Both the position numbers and the translations under genes were made by a program. From Thermoguttaceae bacterium (GTDB lineage: Bacteria; Planctomycetota; Planctomycetia; Pirellulales; Thermoguttaceae): a DNA stretch of 7,661 bases. The stretch is taken from positions 1 through 7,661 of the forward strand of contig JAQVID010000126.1 of NCBI GenBank assembly GCA_028695865.1. The letters are read 5' to 3'. This document shows, in pieces, positions 1 to 5,620 of this stretch. Every line of letters begins with the position of its first letter. Position 1 is the stretch's first letter. A model generated the notes under the pieces. That model made no database searches. It was not told the DNA's origin and saw nothing but the letters and a program-made list of their open reading frames with translations.

Positions 1-266
1 GGTGATTCGTTCCCGTTTACCTTCGGAAAACGGGGGCTTTAGGCCGCACAACACGAAAAATCAAGTCAAACCGGAATACTTCCGATTCCTCAATTCTCGG
101 TGATTCGTTCCCGTTTACCTTCGGAAAACGGGGGCTTTAGGCCGCACAACCCGAAAAATCAAGTCAAACCGGAATACTTCCGATTCCTCAATTCTCGGTG
201 ATTCGTTCCCGTTTACCTTCGGAAAACGGGGGCTTTAGGCCGCACAACCCGAAAAATCAAGTCAAA
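1..266. repeat. 98-bp tandem repeat array, 2.7 copies visible
   Basis: The copies run 1-98, 99-196 and 197-266, the last one cut short. Copies 1 and 2 differ at one base (A at 53, C at 151), and copy 3 carries the C. Similarity ends at 266/267, where the sequence turns A/T-rich. Each copy contains a stem-loop: in copy 1, CCCGTTT (12-18) pairs with AAACGGG (28-34), with an inner CC/GG pair. Copies 1 and 2 also hold a second hairpin, CGGAA-TAC-TTCCG (72-84 in copy 1). No T-run follows either stem, so these are not classic rho-independent terminators. There are no variable spacers, so it is not a CRISPR array. The array begins at the window edge and probably extends upstream. Its function is unknown. 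Confidence 0.95.
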
Positions 267-503
267 TCAATATAACTTCCTTATTATACCAACGAGCTGA
301 CAACCGGTCAAGATAAGAATAACCGCGGCATGGATGCAGAAGTAAGGCCCTCCAGACGCGAGCTTTGCTTTGGAATGACTCGTTCTCTGTGAATGCTTCG
401 AATATATTAGCGGACAGGTAATAGTGTTACGGTAACATCTTGCGGGGTGAGTGCCCTACTCAATATATTCTAATATATTCATGCTTTGCCAAAAACCGCG
501 TTC
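267..503. other. Intergenic stretch with no recognised gene
   Basis: I see no convincing coding region, tRNA or known RNA here. Small structures visible are a perfect inverted repeat GTTAC-G-GTAAC (426-436), an AATATATT at 401-408, and a direct pair AATATATTC at 462-470 and 472-480. The A/T-rich words just upstream of the glpK promoter could be regulator sites or UP-element-like DNA, but nothing here identifies a specific factor. Confidence 0.6.
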
Positions 504-532
504 TTGACTCTCATTCCGGCGGTCGTTATAAT
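504..532 (+). promoter_or_regulatory. Predicted sigma-70-type promoter of glpK
   Basis: TTGACT (504-509) and a perfect TATAAT (527-532) are separated by 17 bp, the ideal spacing for a housekeeping sigma factor. Transcription would start near 539, leaving a leader of about 190 nt before glpK. An inverted repeat, AAACGAG (533-539) against TTCGTTT (553-559) with one G-T pair, begins directly after the -10 box. It could be an operator or a 5'-end hairpin of the transcript. The promoter call rests on sequence match only. Confidence 0.7.
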
Positions 533-539
533 AAACGAG

Positions 540-727
540 TTGAGCCAGTTGCTTCGTTTGTCGGCTTTTGTTCTTTTCGTCATTACTGTTTTGTGTGAGT
601 ATTCCAGTAGTGTGACGTTAACCTTTCACCGTTTCGGAAAGTAAACGGATTGTGGAGCCCCAAAAATGAAGTACCGGCCGTATAAGGATCAATTTCTTTT
701 TTTTTAGATTTGGGGAAAGCGGACAGG
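540..727 (+). promoter_or_regulatory. Predicted glpK leader (5' UTR) with possible RNA structure
   Basis: The leader contains a 6-bp hairpin, CCGTTT (629-634) with AAACGG (643-648). Its left arm overlaps an alternative pairing of CTTTC (623-627) with GAAAG (637-641). A longer-range match, CCCCAAA (658-664) with TTTGGGG (709-715), would bury the only Shine-Dalgarno-like stretch before glpK (GGGGAAAG, 712-719). A run of nine T lies at 697-705. No known riboswitch class is recognisable. The structures are short and may be chance. Confidence 0.35.
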
Positions 728-2194
728 ATGAAAAAGTATATTATCGCGTTAGATCAGGGAACGACCAGTTCACGAGCAATTATTTTTGACCGCAATCAAC
801 GAATCATCGCCATGTGCCAGCGGGAATTTACTCAAATCTATCCCAAGGAAGGTTGGGTCGAACACGATCCCATGGAAATATGGAGTACTCAATATGGAGT
901 TTTTCAGGAAGTGCTGCTCAAGTCGGGAATTGCGCTGTCGGAAATCGCGGCAATCGGTATAACGAATCAACGGGAAACAATCGTCGTTTGGGATCGCCAG
1001 TCCGGGCGGCCCATTTACAACGCTATTGTCTGGCAATGTCGCCGAACAGCCGACTATTGCGAAGAGCTCAAACAGGAAGGATGGAACGATTACATTCGCG
1101 AAAATACCGGCCTGGTTCTCGACCCTTATTTTTCAGGGACCAAAGTCAAATGGATTCTTGATCACGTCGAAGGAGCAAGAGAAAAAGCGTCTCGTGGCGA
1201 ACTCCTGCTCGGTACGATTGACTCCTGGCTTGTATGGAATTTGACCGAAAAAAAAGTTCATGTGACCGACAAGACAAACGCGTCGCGGACCATGCTCTAT
1301 AATATTAAGGAAATGTGTTGGGACCAAACAATCCTCGACAAGTTCGATATTCCGCGGTCCATACTGCCGCAAGTGTGTGATTCTTCATGCGTTTACGGTG
1401 AAGTATCCGGAGTACCGATTGCCGGCATCGCGGGCGACCAGCAGGCGGCTCTGTTCGGCCAAATGGCTTTCGAATTTGGCGATGTCAAAAACACGTATGG
1501 CACAGGATGTTTTCTTTTAATGAATACGAAAGAACAACTTGTTTCCAGTAAAAACGGTTTGCTCACCACGATTGCAATCGGGCTCAACGGCAAAGTCGAT
1601 TATGCCCTGGAAGGCTCCGTCTTCGTCGGCGGGGCGGTCGTACAATGGCTGCGCGACGGCTTGAAAATCCTCGACGACTCCGCCGATACCGATTATTTCG
1701 CTTCAAAAGTTGCCGACTGTGGCGGCGTTTACGTCGTTCCGGCGTTCGTCGGTTTGGGCGCCCCGTATTGGGACGCCTATGCCCGGGGAGCCATCCTCGG
1801 TATTACTCGCGGAACAAACAGGAATCATATCATTCGTGCTGCCATGGAGTCTGTTGCCTTTCAGACTCGCGACGTACTCGACGCCATGATGGAAGATACC
1901 GGACGCGATATTCGTTCCATAAAAGTTGACGGTGGTGCCAGTCGCAATAATTTTCTTATGCAATTCCAGGCTGACCTGCTCGGTAAAAATGTCATTCGAC
2001 CATGCGTCACGGAGACAACCGCCCTGGGAGCGGCCTGTTTGGCCGGATTGGCTGTCGGATTCTGGAACGATACGGACCAAATGCGGCAGGCCTGGGCTGT
2101 TGATACCCAATTTACTCCTTACATGGATTCCGAGCAGAGGAATAAATGCTATGCCGGTTGGAAAAAAGCGGTTTCACGTGTCCGATCGAATTAA
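728..2194 (+). CDS. glpK: Glycerol kinase
   Basis: GlpK uses ATP to phosphorylate glycerol to sn-glycerol 3-phosphate in the cytoplasm, trapping glycerol for glycolysis or phospholipid synthesis. The 488 residues match the family's usual length of about 500 and both FGGY-kinase domains are complete. Visible motifs are the phosphate-binding DQGTTSSR (9-16), NQRET with the glycerol-contacting Arg82 and Glu83, Tyr134 in DPYFSGTK, the catalytic Asp237 in AGDQQAALFG, the FGGY signature starting GAILGITRG (354-362), and the adenosine-site DGGASRNNFL (401-410). The ATG at 728 is chosen because family proteins begin right at MKKYIIALDQG. An in-frame TTG at 710 would only add six residues and lies over the GGGGAAAG ribosome-binding candidate. 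The histidine phosphorylated by HPr in many Firmicutes is absent (CVYGEV at 221-226), and no E. coli-type FBP loop is visible. No glpF or glpD is adjacent. It has its own promoter and is separated from the atp operon by 256 bp. Confidence 0.97.
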   Translation: MKKYIIALDQGTTSSRAIIFDRNQRIIAMCQREFTQIYPKEGWVEHDPMEIWSTQYGVFQEVLLKSGIALSEIAAIGITNQRETIVVWDRQSGRPIYNAIVWQCRRTADYCEELKQEGWNDYIRENTGLVLDPYFSGTKVKWILDHVEGAREKASRGELLLGTIDSWLVWNLTEKKVHVTDKTNASRTMLYNIKEMCWDQTILDKFDIPRSILPQVCDSSCVYGEVSGVPIAGIAGDQQAALFGQMAFEFGDVKNTYGTGCFLLMNTKEQLVSSKNGLLTTIAIGLNGKVDYALEGSVFVGGAVVQWLRDGLKILDDSADTDYFASKVADCGGVYVVPAFVGLGAPYWDAYARGAILGITRGTNRNHIIRAAMESVAFQTRDVLDAMMEDTGRDIRSIKVDGGASRNNFLMQFQADLLGKNVIRPCVTETTALGAACLAGLAVGFWNDTDQMRQAWAVDTQFTPYMDSEQRNKCYAGWKKAVSRVRSN

Positions 2195-2300
2195 CTTAAG
2201 CATAACACATGATAGATCAATGAGTTATAAAAGTCGTCCACGGCGGAAAGGGAACAAACGTCATGGAAGTAAACCGGTGTTTCATCCTTTCCTGTGTGCC

Positions 2301-2351
2301 ATGGTGTCTCTGTAAGAGACGCCATCCTAAAGTGAATACCAATGGGTATTC
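2301..2351 (+). terminator. Two adjacent hairpins after glpK, possible terminator
   Basis: ATGGTGTCTC (2301-2310) pairs with GAGACGCCAT (2316-2325) over ten positions, one of them a G-U pair, around a five-base loop. A second perfect stem, GAATACC (2334-2340) with GGTATTC (2345-2351), follows nine bases later. Neither is followed by a T-run, so intrinsic termination is uncertain. They may instead stabilise the glpK mRNA end or act with Rho. They lie about 100 bp past the glpK stop and before the atp promoter, where a transcript end would be expected. Confidence 0.45.
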
Positions 2352-2394
2352 CAGACCAATCAACACCACGTGACAAAAAAGCCCCTCTAACCCC

Positions 2395-2422
2395 TTGAAA
2401 CTTTATCTATTTTATGTATATT
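2395..2422 (+). promoter_or_regulatory. Predicted promoter of the atp operon
   Basis: TTGAAA (2395-2400) and TATATT (2417-2422) are 16 bp apart within a strongly A/T-rich stretch. Transcription would start near 2429, about 20 nt before the first atp gene, which has the Shine-Dalgarno AGGA at 2440-2443, seven bases from its ATG. Because the stretch is so A/T-rich, other -10 registers are possible, for example TATATA at 2422-2427, though its spacing would be poor. Confidence 0.55.
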
Positions 2423-2450
2423 ATATAGTATTGCAAAAAAGGATGTTCCA

Positions 2451-2681
2451 ATGGCTTTCAAAAAAGAATCGTCAGACGACCGCTCGGCATTGGCAGTGGG
2501 CTATGCTTGGAGTGTACGCATTATGACATTGGCCTTGGAAGTCGGATTATTGACCTTTGGCGGGTACTGGTTGGACGGTAAATTGAATACGCGGCCTGTT
2601 TTCGTTTTGGCTGGTTCACTGCTGGGATTGAGTGTGTTTTTCGTTCATTTGATCGGGATAGCCCGACACCCGCACGAATAA
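2451..2681 (+). CDS. atpZ: AtpZ-like small membrane protein of the ATP synthase operon
   Basis: This 76-residue protein has two predicted membrane helices (about 20-40 and 48-70). Between and within them is the family-like pattern GGYWLDGKLNTRP, then GSLLGL, typical of AtpZ/AtpI-type proteins (ATPase gene 1 family). It has a charged N-terminus (KKESSDDR). In other bacteria AtpZ, together with AtpI, has been linked to c-ring assembly and to divalent-cation transport; that role is inferred here from family and position. It opens the operon directly behind a predicted promoter, with AGGA seven bases before the ATG. The next gene begins 58 nt later. The sequence is short, so family assignment rests on the helix pattern, the Y-W-L-D motif and the gene context. 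Confidence 0.8.
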   Translation: MAFKKESSDDRSALAVGYAWSVRIMTLALEVGLLTFGGYWLDGKLNTRPVFVLAGSLLGLSVFFVHLIGIARHPHE

Positions 2682-2727
2682 TAAAATATGTAGTACTAAT
2701 AAATATGTGCTTAATAAATATGGAGCC

Positions 2728-2732
2728 AGGAG
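2728..2732 (+). promoter_or_regulatory. Ribosome binding site that decides the atpI start
   Basis: AGGAG lies seven bases before a TTG at 2740. The upstream in-frame GTG at 2707 has only A/T-rich sequence (TACTAATAAAT) before it, with no purine-rich match. This favours TTG as the real start of the AtpI-like gene. Confidence 0.7.
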
Positions 2733-2739
2733 ATTGATT

Positions 2740-3255
2740 TTGACTTCCCCACACAAAAATTTTCCGAAAGATACAGGATTTTCTTTGTTGCGGACCCTTG
2801 GGCGCTTTACGGGATATTTCTTGCTGGTATTGATAATAGGAACTGCTATAAATTATTGTATCAATGGAAACAATTTTCTTGTCGGCTCTATAATTTGCGG
2901 GCTTATTTGTTTTTTGGCCGGGGCTCTGGCACTGATTACAACCTGGTTTGTACGCAGACGCTACGGAATTGGTTTGATCGATATGCTGGTCGCAATGATC
3001 ATAAGAACCGGAATTCCCATGGTTGGTGCCCTTGTCATTTTTACGTTATTGGATAATAATATACTGAATAAGGCAATTTTGAGTTTGGCCGGATATTACT
3101 TGGCGCTCTTTCCCTTTGAGGTCAGGGCGTCCATACCGCGGAAAAAAACACGCGATTTGGACCAAAACAAAATGGTACCACACAACAAACAGGATAAACA
3201 GGACAACACGTTTTCTCATGACACTTCAGTGTCGCAGGATGAAACGAACCTATAG
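2740..3255 (+). CDS. atpI: AtpI-like four-helix membrane protein, TTG start
   Basis: The predicted product is 171 residues with four membrane helices (about 23-41, 46-70, 82-104 and 109-127) and a hydrophilic, charged C-terminal tail of about 40 residues rich in Lys, Asp, Asn and Gln. Its position between atpZ and atpB matches the AtpI / ATP synthase I family, which assists c-ring assembly. Sequence likeness to well-known AtpI proteins is weak by eye, so the name rests mainly on topology and location. The TTG start is chosen because AGGAG stands seven bases upstream; starting at GTG 2707 would add 11 residues. Its TAG stop overlaps the Shine-Dalgarno of atpB and only 11 nt separate the two genes, so translation is probably coupled. 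The polar tail is unusual for AtpI and may be lineage-specific. Confidence 0.7.
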   Translation: MTSPHKNFPKDTGFSLLRTLGRFTGYFLLVLIIGTAINYCINGNNFLVGSIICGLICFLAGALALITTWFVRRRYGIGLIDMLVAMIIRTGIPMVGALVIFTLLDNNILNKAILSLAGYYLALFPFEVRASIPRKKTRDLDQNKMVPHNKQDKQDNTFSHDTSVSQDETNL

Positions 3256-3266
3256 GACGGAAAACC

Positions 3267-4109
3267 ATGAGTTCAGAATTGATTGACTTGAATGAACTTG
3301 GAAGTCACGTGTCCGATTCGGCTTCCTACCACCTTCCCTATTTTATGCAACAATTGCCGGACCTCCCGGCGATCCCGCTTGGCGGTGGTTATCAGTTGCA
3401 GTTGACGAAGTATATGGTCACGGAAGTCGCGGTTGGTATGCTTTTGATCTTGATCTTTGTTCCCATGGCCATGAAGCTTCGCGGCGGAAAATATCCCAAA
3501 GGACGCTTTTGGAACTTCTGGGAGGTCATTCTTCTTTACTTGCGAAATGAAGTCATTCGTCCGTCGATCGGTAAAAAAGACGCGGGTCGCTTTACTCCCT
3601 TTTTGTGGACCTTGTTCTTTTTTATTCTTTTTTGCAATCTTGCAGGTCTGGTTCCCTGGTTTGGAGTCTCTCCAACCGGTTCGTTGTCTGTCACGGCGGT
3701 CATGGCGCTCTCGACGTTTTTGGTCGTCATCGGTTCAGGCATGAAAAAATTTGGCGTCGTCGGATATTGGCTCGGGCAGGTCCCGAAAATGGAGTTGCCT
3801 TTTGTTCTGGCCGTTCTTCTCAAGCCGATGATGTTTGTCATTGAAGTAATAGGACTTGGAATTAAACACGTTGTGTTGGCCGTTCGTCTTCTGGCGAACA
3901 TGTTTGCCGGGCACCTCGTTTTGGCCGTCTTCCTGGCGTTCATCGCCGCGGTGGCGGATAATTTTGTGTTGTGGCTTGGGGTAACGGCAGGGAGTCTTTT
4001 CATGAGCGTTTGTCTCAACTGCCTGGAACTTTTTGTCGCCTTTTTACAGGCATACATTTTTACGTTCCTCAGTGCACTGTTTATTGGTATGGCGCAACAT
4101 CAGCATTGA
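3267..4109 (+). CDS. atpB: ATP synthase Fo subunit a
   Basis: Subunit a forms the two half-channels that carry protons to and from the c-ring. The 280-residue length is typical. The fourth-to-fifth-helix region carries the hallmark RLLANMFAGHL (207-217), where Arg207 matches the essential E. coli Arg210. The last helix has LELFVAFLQAYIF (253-265), with Gln261 matching Gln252. At the E. coli Glu219 position this protein has His216, and at the His245 position it has Glu254, a paired exchange also known from mitochondria. Hydrophobic spans are visible near 52-71, 113-131, 139-157, 178-200, 203-228 and 234-275. A Shine-Dalgarno match (AGGACGG, 3254-3260) precedes the ATG by six bases. The N-terminal 40 residues are polar and poorly conserved, as usual. 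It is followed by an unusually long gap before atpE. Confidence 0.97.
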   Translation: MSSELIDLNELGSHVSDSASYHLPYFMQQLPDLPAIPLGGGYQLQLTKYMVTEVAVGMLLILIFVPMAMKLRGGKYPKGRFWNFWEVILLYLRNEVIRPSIGKKDAGRFTPFLWTLFFFILFCNLAGLVPWFGVSPTGSLSVTAVMALSTFLVVIGSGMKKFGVVGYWLGQVPKMELPFVLAVLLKPMMFVIEVIGLGIKHVVLAVRLLANMFAGHLVLAVFLAFIAAVADNFVLWLGVTAGSLFMSVCLNCLELFVAFLQAYIFTFLSALFIGMAQHQH

Positions 4110-4344
4110 TTGAGCGTTGCGAAGATATTGAATTAAATATCTTGTATTTTATCGAATATTGATTGTGTGAATATTGTTAAGCAAAAGAAACGTATATTGG
4201 CGACCGGTTGCCCTGTAATCGGTCTGGTAATAAAAACAAAAGTAAGTACTACATTATGAGAGGTTTTTCGTGTCGGGTACTTCGCCGGGAGTTACGGCCA
4301 GGTGACCTGTCGGGACGGAAAACATTTCACAGTCAACCTAATTT
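4110..4344 (+). other. Long atpB-atpE gap with hairpin and short repeats
   Basis: No gene is supported in this gap. A perfect 8-bp A/T-rich stem, AAGATATT (4122-4129) with AATATCTT (4136-4143), follows the atpB stop, with a mildly T-rich tail. GAATATTG occurs twice, at 4154-4161 and 4169-4176. Near atpE there is an inverted repeat CAGGT-G-ACCTG (4299-4309). An open frame runs from here into atpE, but it lacks a ribosome binding site and would bury the signal peptide. I could not find a promoter with acceptable spacing. The gap may tune the high level of c subunit through RNA processing or stability; that is inference. Confidence 0.5.
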
Positions 4345-4350
4345 AAGGAG
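4345..4350 (+). promoter_or_regulatory. Strong ribosome binding site fixing the atpE GTG start
   Basis: AAGGAG stands seven bases before GTG 4358. It is among the best Shine-Dalgarno matches in the window, fitting the need for many copies of subunit c. It selects GTG over the upstream in-frame ATG at 4256. Confidence 0.85.
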
Positions 4351-4357
4351 ATTTTTC

Positions 4358-4666
4358 GTGAACAAGTTCAGAACCGCCGCGTTGTTTGTTTTCGCTCTTT
4401 TCCTGGCTCCGGTTATTGCCATGGCCGCTGATGATCCGGCTGCCGCCACAACGGCCGCCGCTTCTTCCTTGAGTCTGGCTACTATCGGTGCCGGCATTAT
4501 TCTGTTGGCCGCTGGTTATGGTATTGGCCAAATCGGATGTCACGCTGTTGATTCGATGGCTCGTCAGCCTGAAGCTGCCGGTAGCATTCAGACCGCGATG
4601 ATTATTTCTGAAGCCCTTATCGAAGGTGTTACATTCTTCGCTCTGATTATCTGCTTGCTCAAATAG
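4358..4666 (+). CDS. atpE: ATP synthase Fo subunit c, with signal peptide
   Basis: Subunit c forms the rotating ring that carries protons. The precursor has 102 residues. Residues 1-23 look like a signal peptide (basic start NKFR, hydrophobic core, likely cleavage after AMA), followed by an Ala/Thr-rich linker and the usual two-helix hairpin. Helix 1 holds the glycine-rich packing motif AAGYGIGQIG (51-60), the loop has ARQPE (68-72), and helix 2 has SEALIEGVTFF (84-94) with Glu89 as the proton-binding carboxylate. Residues matching the sodium ligands Gln32 and Ser66 of Ilyobacter are Ile and Gly, so proton coupling is predicted. A second acidic residue, Glu85, lies one helical turn before Glu89. 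The GTG start is set by AAGGAG seven bases upstream; starting at ATG 4256 would place 34 polar residues before the signal peptide. Both ends of subunit c face the outside, so a cleaved signal fits its topology. Confidence 0.95.
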   Translation: MNKFRTAALFVFALFLAPVIAMAADDPAAATTAAASSLSLATIGAGIILLAAGYGIGQIGCHAVDSMARQPEAAGSIQTAMIISEALIEGVTFFALIICLLK

Positions 4667-4745
4667 TGTGGTTTTCCGGTATTATTGCCCGGCCTTGCTC
4701 GTTCGAGGTCGGAATAACCCTATAATTTTGAACACAGGTAAGATC

Positions 4746-5396
4746 ATGAAGCGAAATACCTTCACTGCGGGTTTGCGACGCTCCAAACTGTTCGGTATGA
4801 GTCCGAATCTTGTTTTGGGAGTGTTCGTGGGTATCGTATTCTTTTTCCTGGCGTCCGCATGCGTTTACGCGTCTGGTCACGAAGGAGGAGGAATCAATCC
4901 GCTTAGCTGGAAAACCGATCTGGCCATCTGGACCGCAGTCGTCTTTCTTTGCTTGGTTTTGATCCTTGGGAAATTTGCCTTTGGCCCAATTTCCAAGGCC
5001 CTTGACCAGCGGGAACTGTCGATGGAAGACCAGTTGGAACGGGTCAAAAAGGCCAATGCTGATGCTCAGGAACTATTGAGCCAGTATCAGCAAAAACTTT
5101 CCGAGTCCGAAGAAGAAGTGCGCAAAATCCTGAGCAGTGCCCGGGATGATGCGGCCAAGACCGCTCAAGCTATTGTTGATCAGGCCAAAGAAGCAGCCGA
5201 AGGCGAACGCAAACGCGCTGTTCAGGATATTCAGTCCGCAACCGATGGTGCTCTTGAGGAACTTGCCTGCCGAAGCGCTGATTTGGCGACTTCACTTGCC
5301 GGCAAGATACTGAAAGAACAAATAGACCCGGGCCGCCATGCCCAACTCATCCACGGAGCGTTAAGTAATTTTTCCGGCAAGCAGTCTGATAACTGA
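4746..5396 (+). CDS. atpF: ATP synthase Fo subunit b, with extra N-terminal hydrophobic segment
   Basis: Subunit b is the peripheral stalk that holds the F1 head against the rotor. The 216-residue product has a basic N-terminus, a hydrophobic stretch at 21-42 that resembles a signal peptide (possible cleavage after VYA), then HEGGGINPLSW and the normal membrane helix (about 58-79). A long charged helical region (about 84-165) with Ala, Glu, Lys and Gln in coiled-coil style follows. The C-terminal LAGKILKEQIDP (184-195) is typical of the delta-binding end. Standard b subunits are 155-175 residues with one helix at the very start, so the N-terminal 45 residues are an addition. The ATG at 4746 follows an AGGTAAG; the frame is open further upstream to GTG 4668, but nothing supports that start. 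It lies 79 nt after atpE. Confidence 0.93.
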   Translation: MKRNTFTAGLRRSKLFGMSPNLVLGVFVGIVFFFLASACVYASGHEGGGINPLSWKTDLAIWTAVVFLCLVLILGKFAFGPISKALDQRELSMEDQLERVKKANADAQELLSQYQQKLSESEEEVRKILSSARDDAAKTAQAIVDQAKEAAEGERKRAVQDIQSATDGALEELACRSADLATSLAGKILKEQIDPGRHAQLIHGALSNFSGKQSDN

Positions 5397-5620
5397 TTGC
5401 CTGAGAGAAAACTGACTGAACGTTTCGCGTTTCCGGCAGGAGGTTCGCCCCGTCCGGATTTTGGTCTTGGCAATTGTGTCATGTGCCAGCCGTTTGGCCC
5501 GTTTACTCCTTGCTTTTGTCCTGTGCAATATCAATGGAAAAAAGCAAGGCCGGTAGGTTTACCGAAGGACGCGGCCTGAACCCGAACGCAAATTCCAAAT
5601 ACAACCAAAGCAGAGAAATC
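5397..5620 (+). other. atpF-atpH gap, no supported gene
   Basis: The gap is 224 nt. The atpH frame stays open upstream to 5474, with possible starts at ATG 5474 and ATG 5534, but neither has a Shine-Dalgarno and the added residues do not look like the delta family. Another frame is open from TTG 5397 to 5579 (60 codons, Pro- and Cys-rich), with no ribosome binding site, so I do not call it a gene. A small hairpin, CGGTA-GGTT-TACCG (5551-5564), is present. No promoter is evident. Confidence 0.5.

Noticed and set aside
1..266. CRISPR array
   Set aside because: The units are identical along their full 98 bp with no variable spacers, and no cas gene is present.
1703..2110. A 135-codon open frame on the - strand inside glpK
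   Set aside because: It is antisense to well-conserved glpK sequence, with no ribosome binding site or recognisable domain.
4174..4198. Internal promoter for atpE (TTGTTA and TATATT)
   Set aside because: The spacing is only 13 bp, too short for a sigma-70-type promoter, and other -35 candidates give spacings that are too long.
3256..4324. Shared 11-mer GGACGGAAAAC before atpB (3256-3266) and before atpE (4314-4324)
   Set aside because: A match of 11 bases is expected by chance several times within a window of this size, and the flanks do not extend the match.
4208..4357. N-terminal extension of atpE in the same open frame, including ATG 4256
   Set aside because: There is no ribosome binding site, the added residues are polar and Arg-rich, and they would stand before a clean signal peptide. 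AAGGAG before GTG 4358 decides the start.
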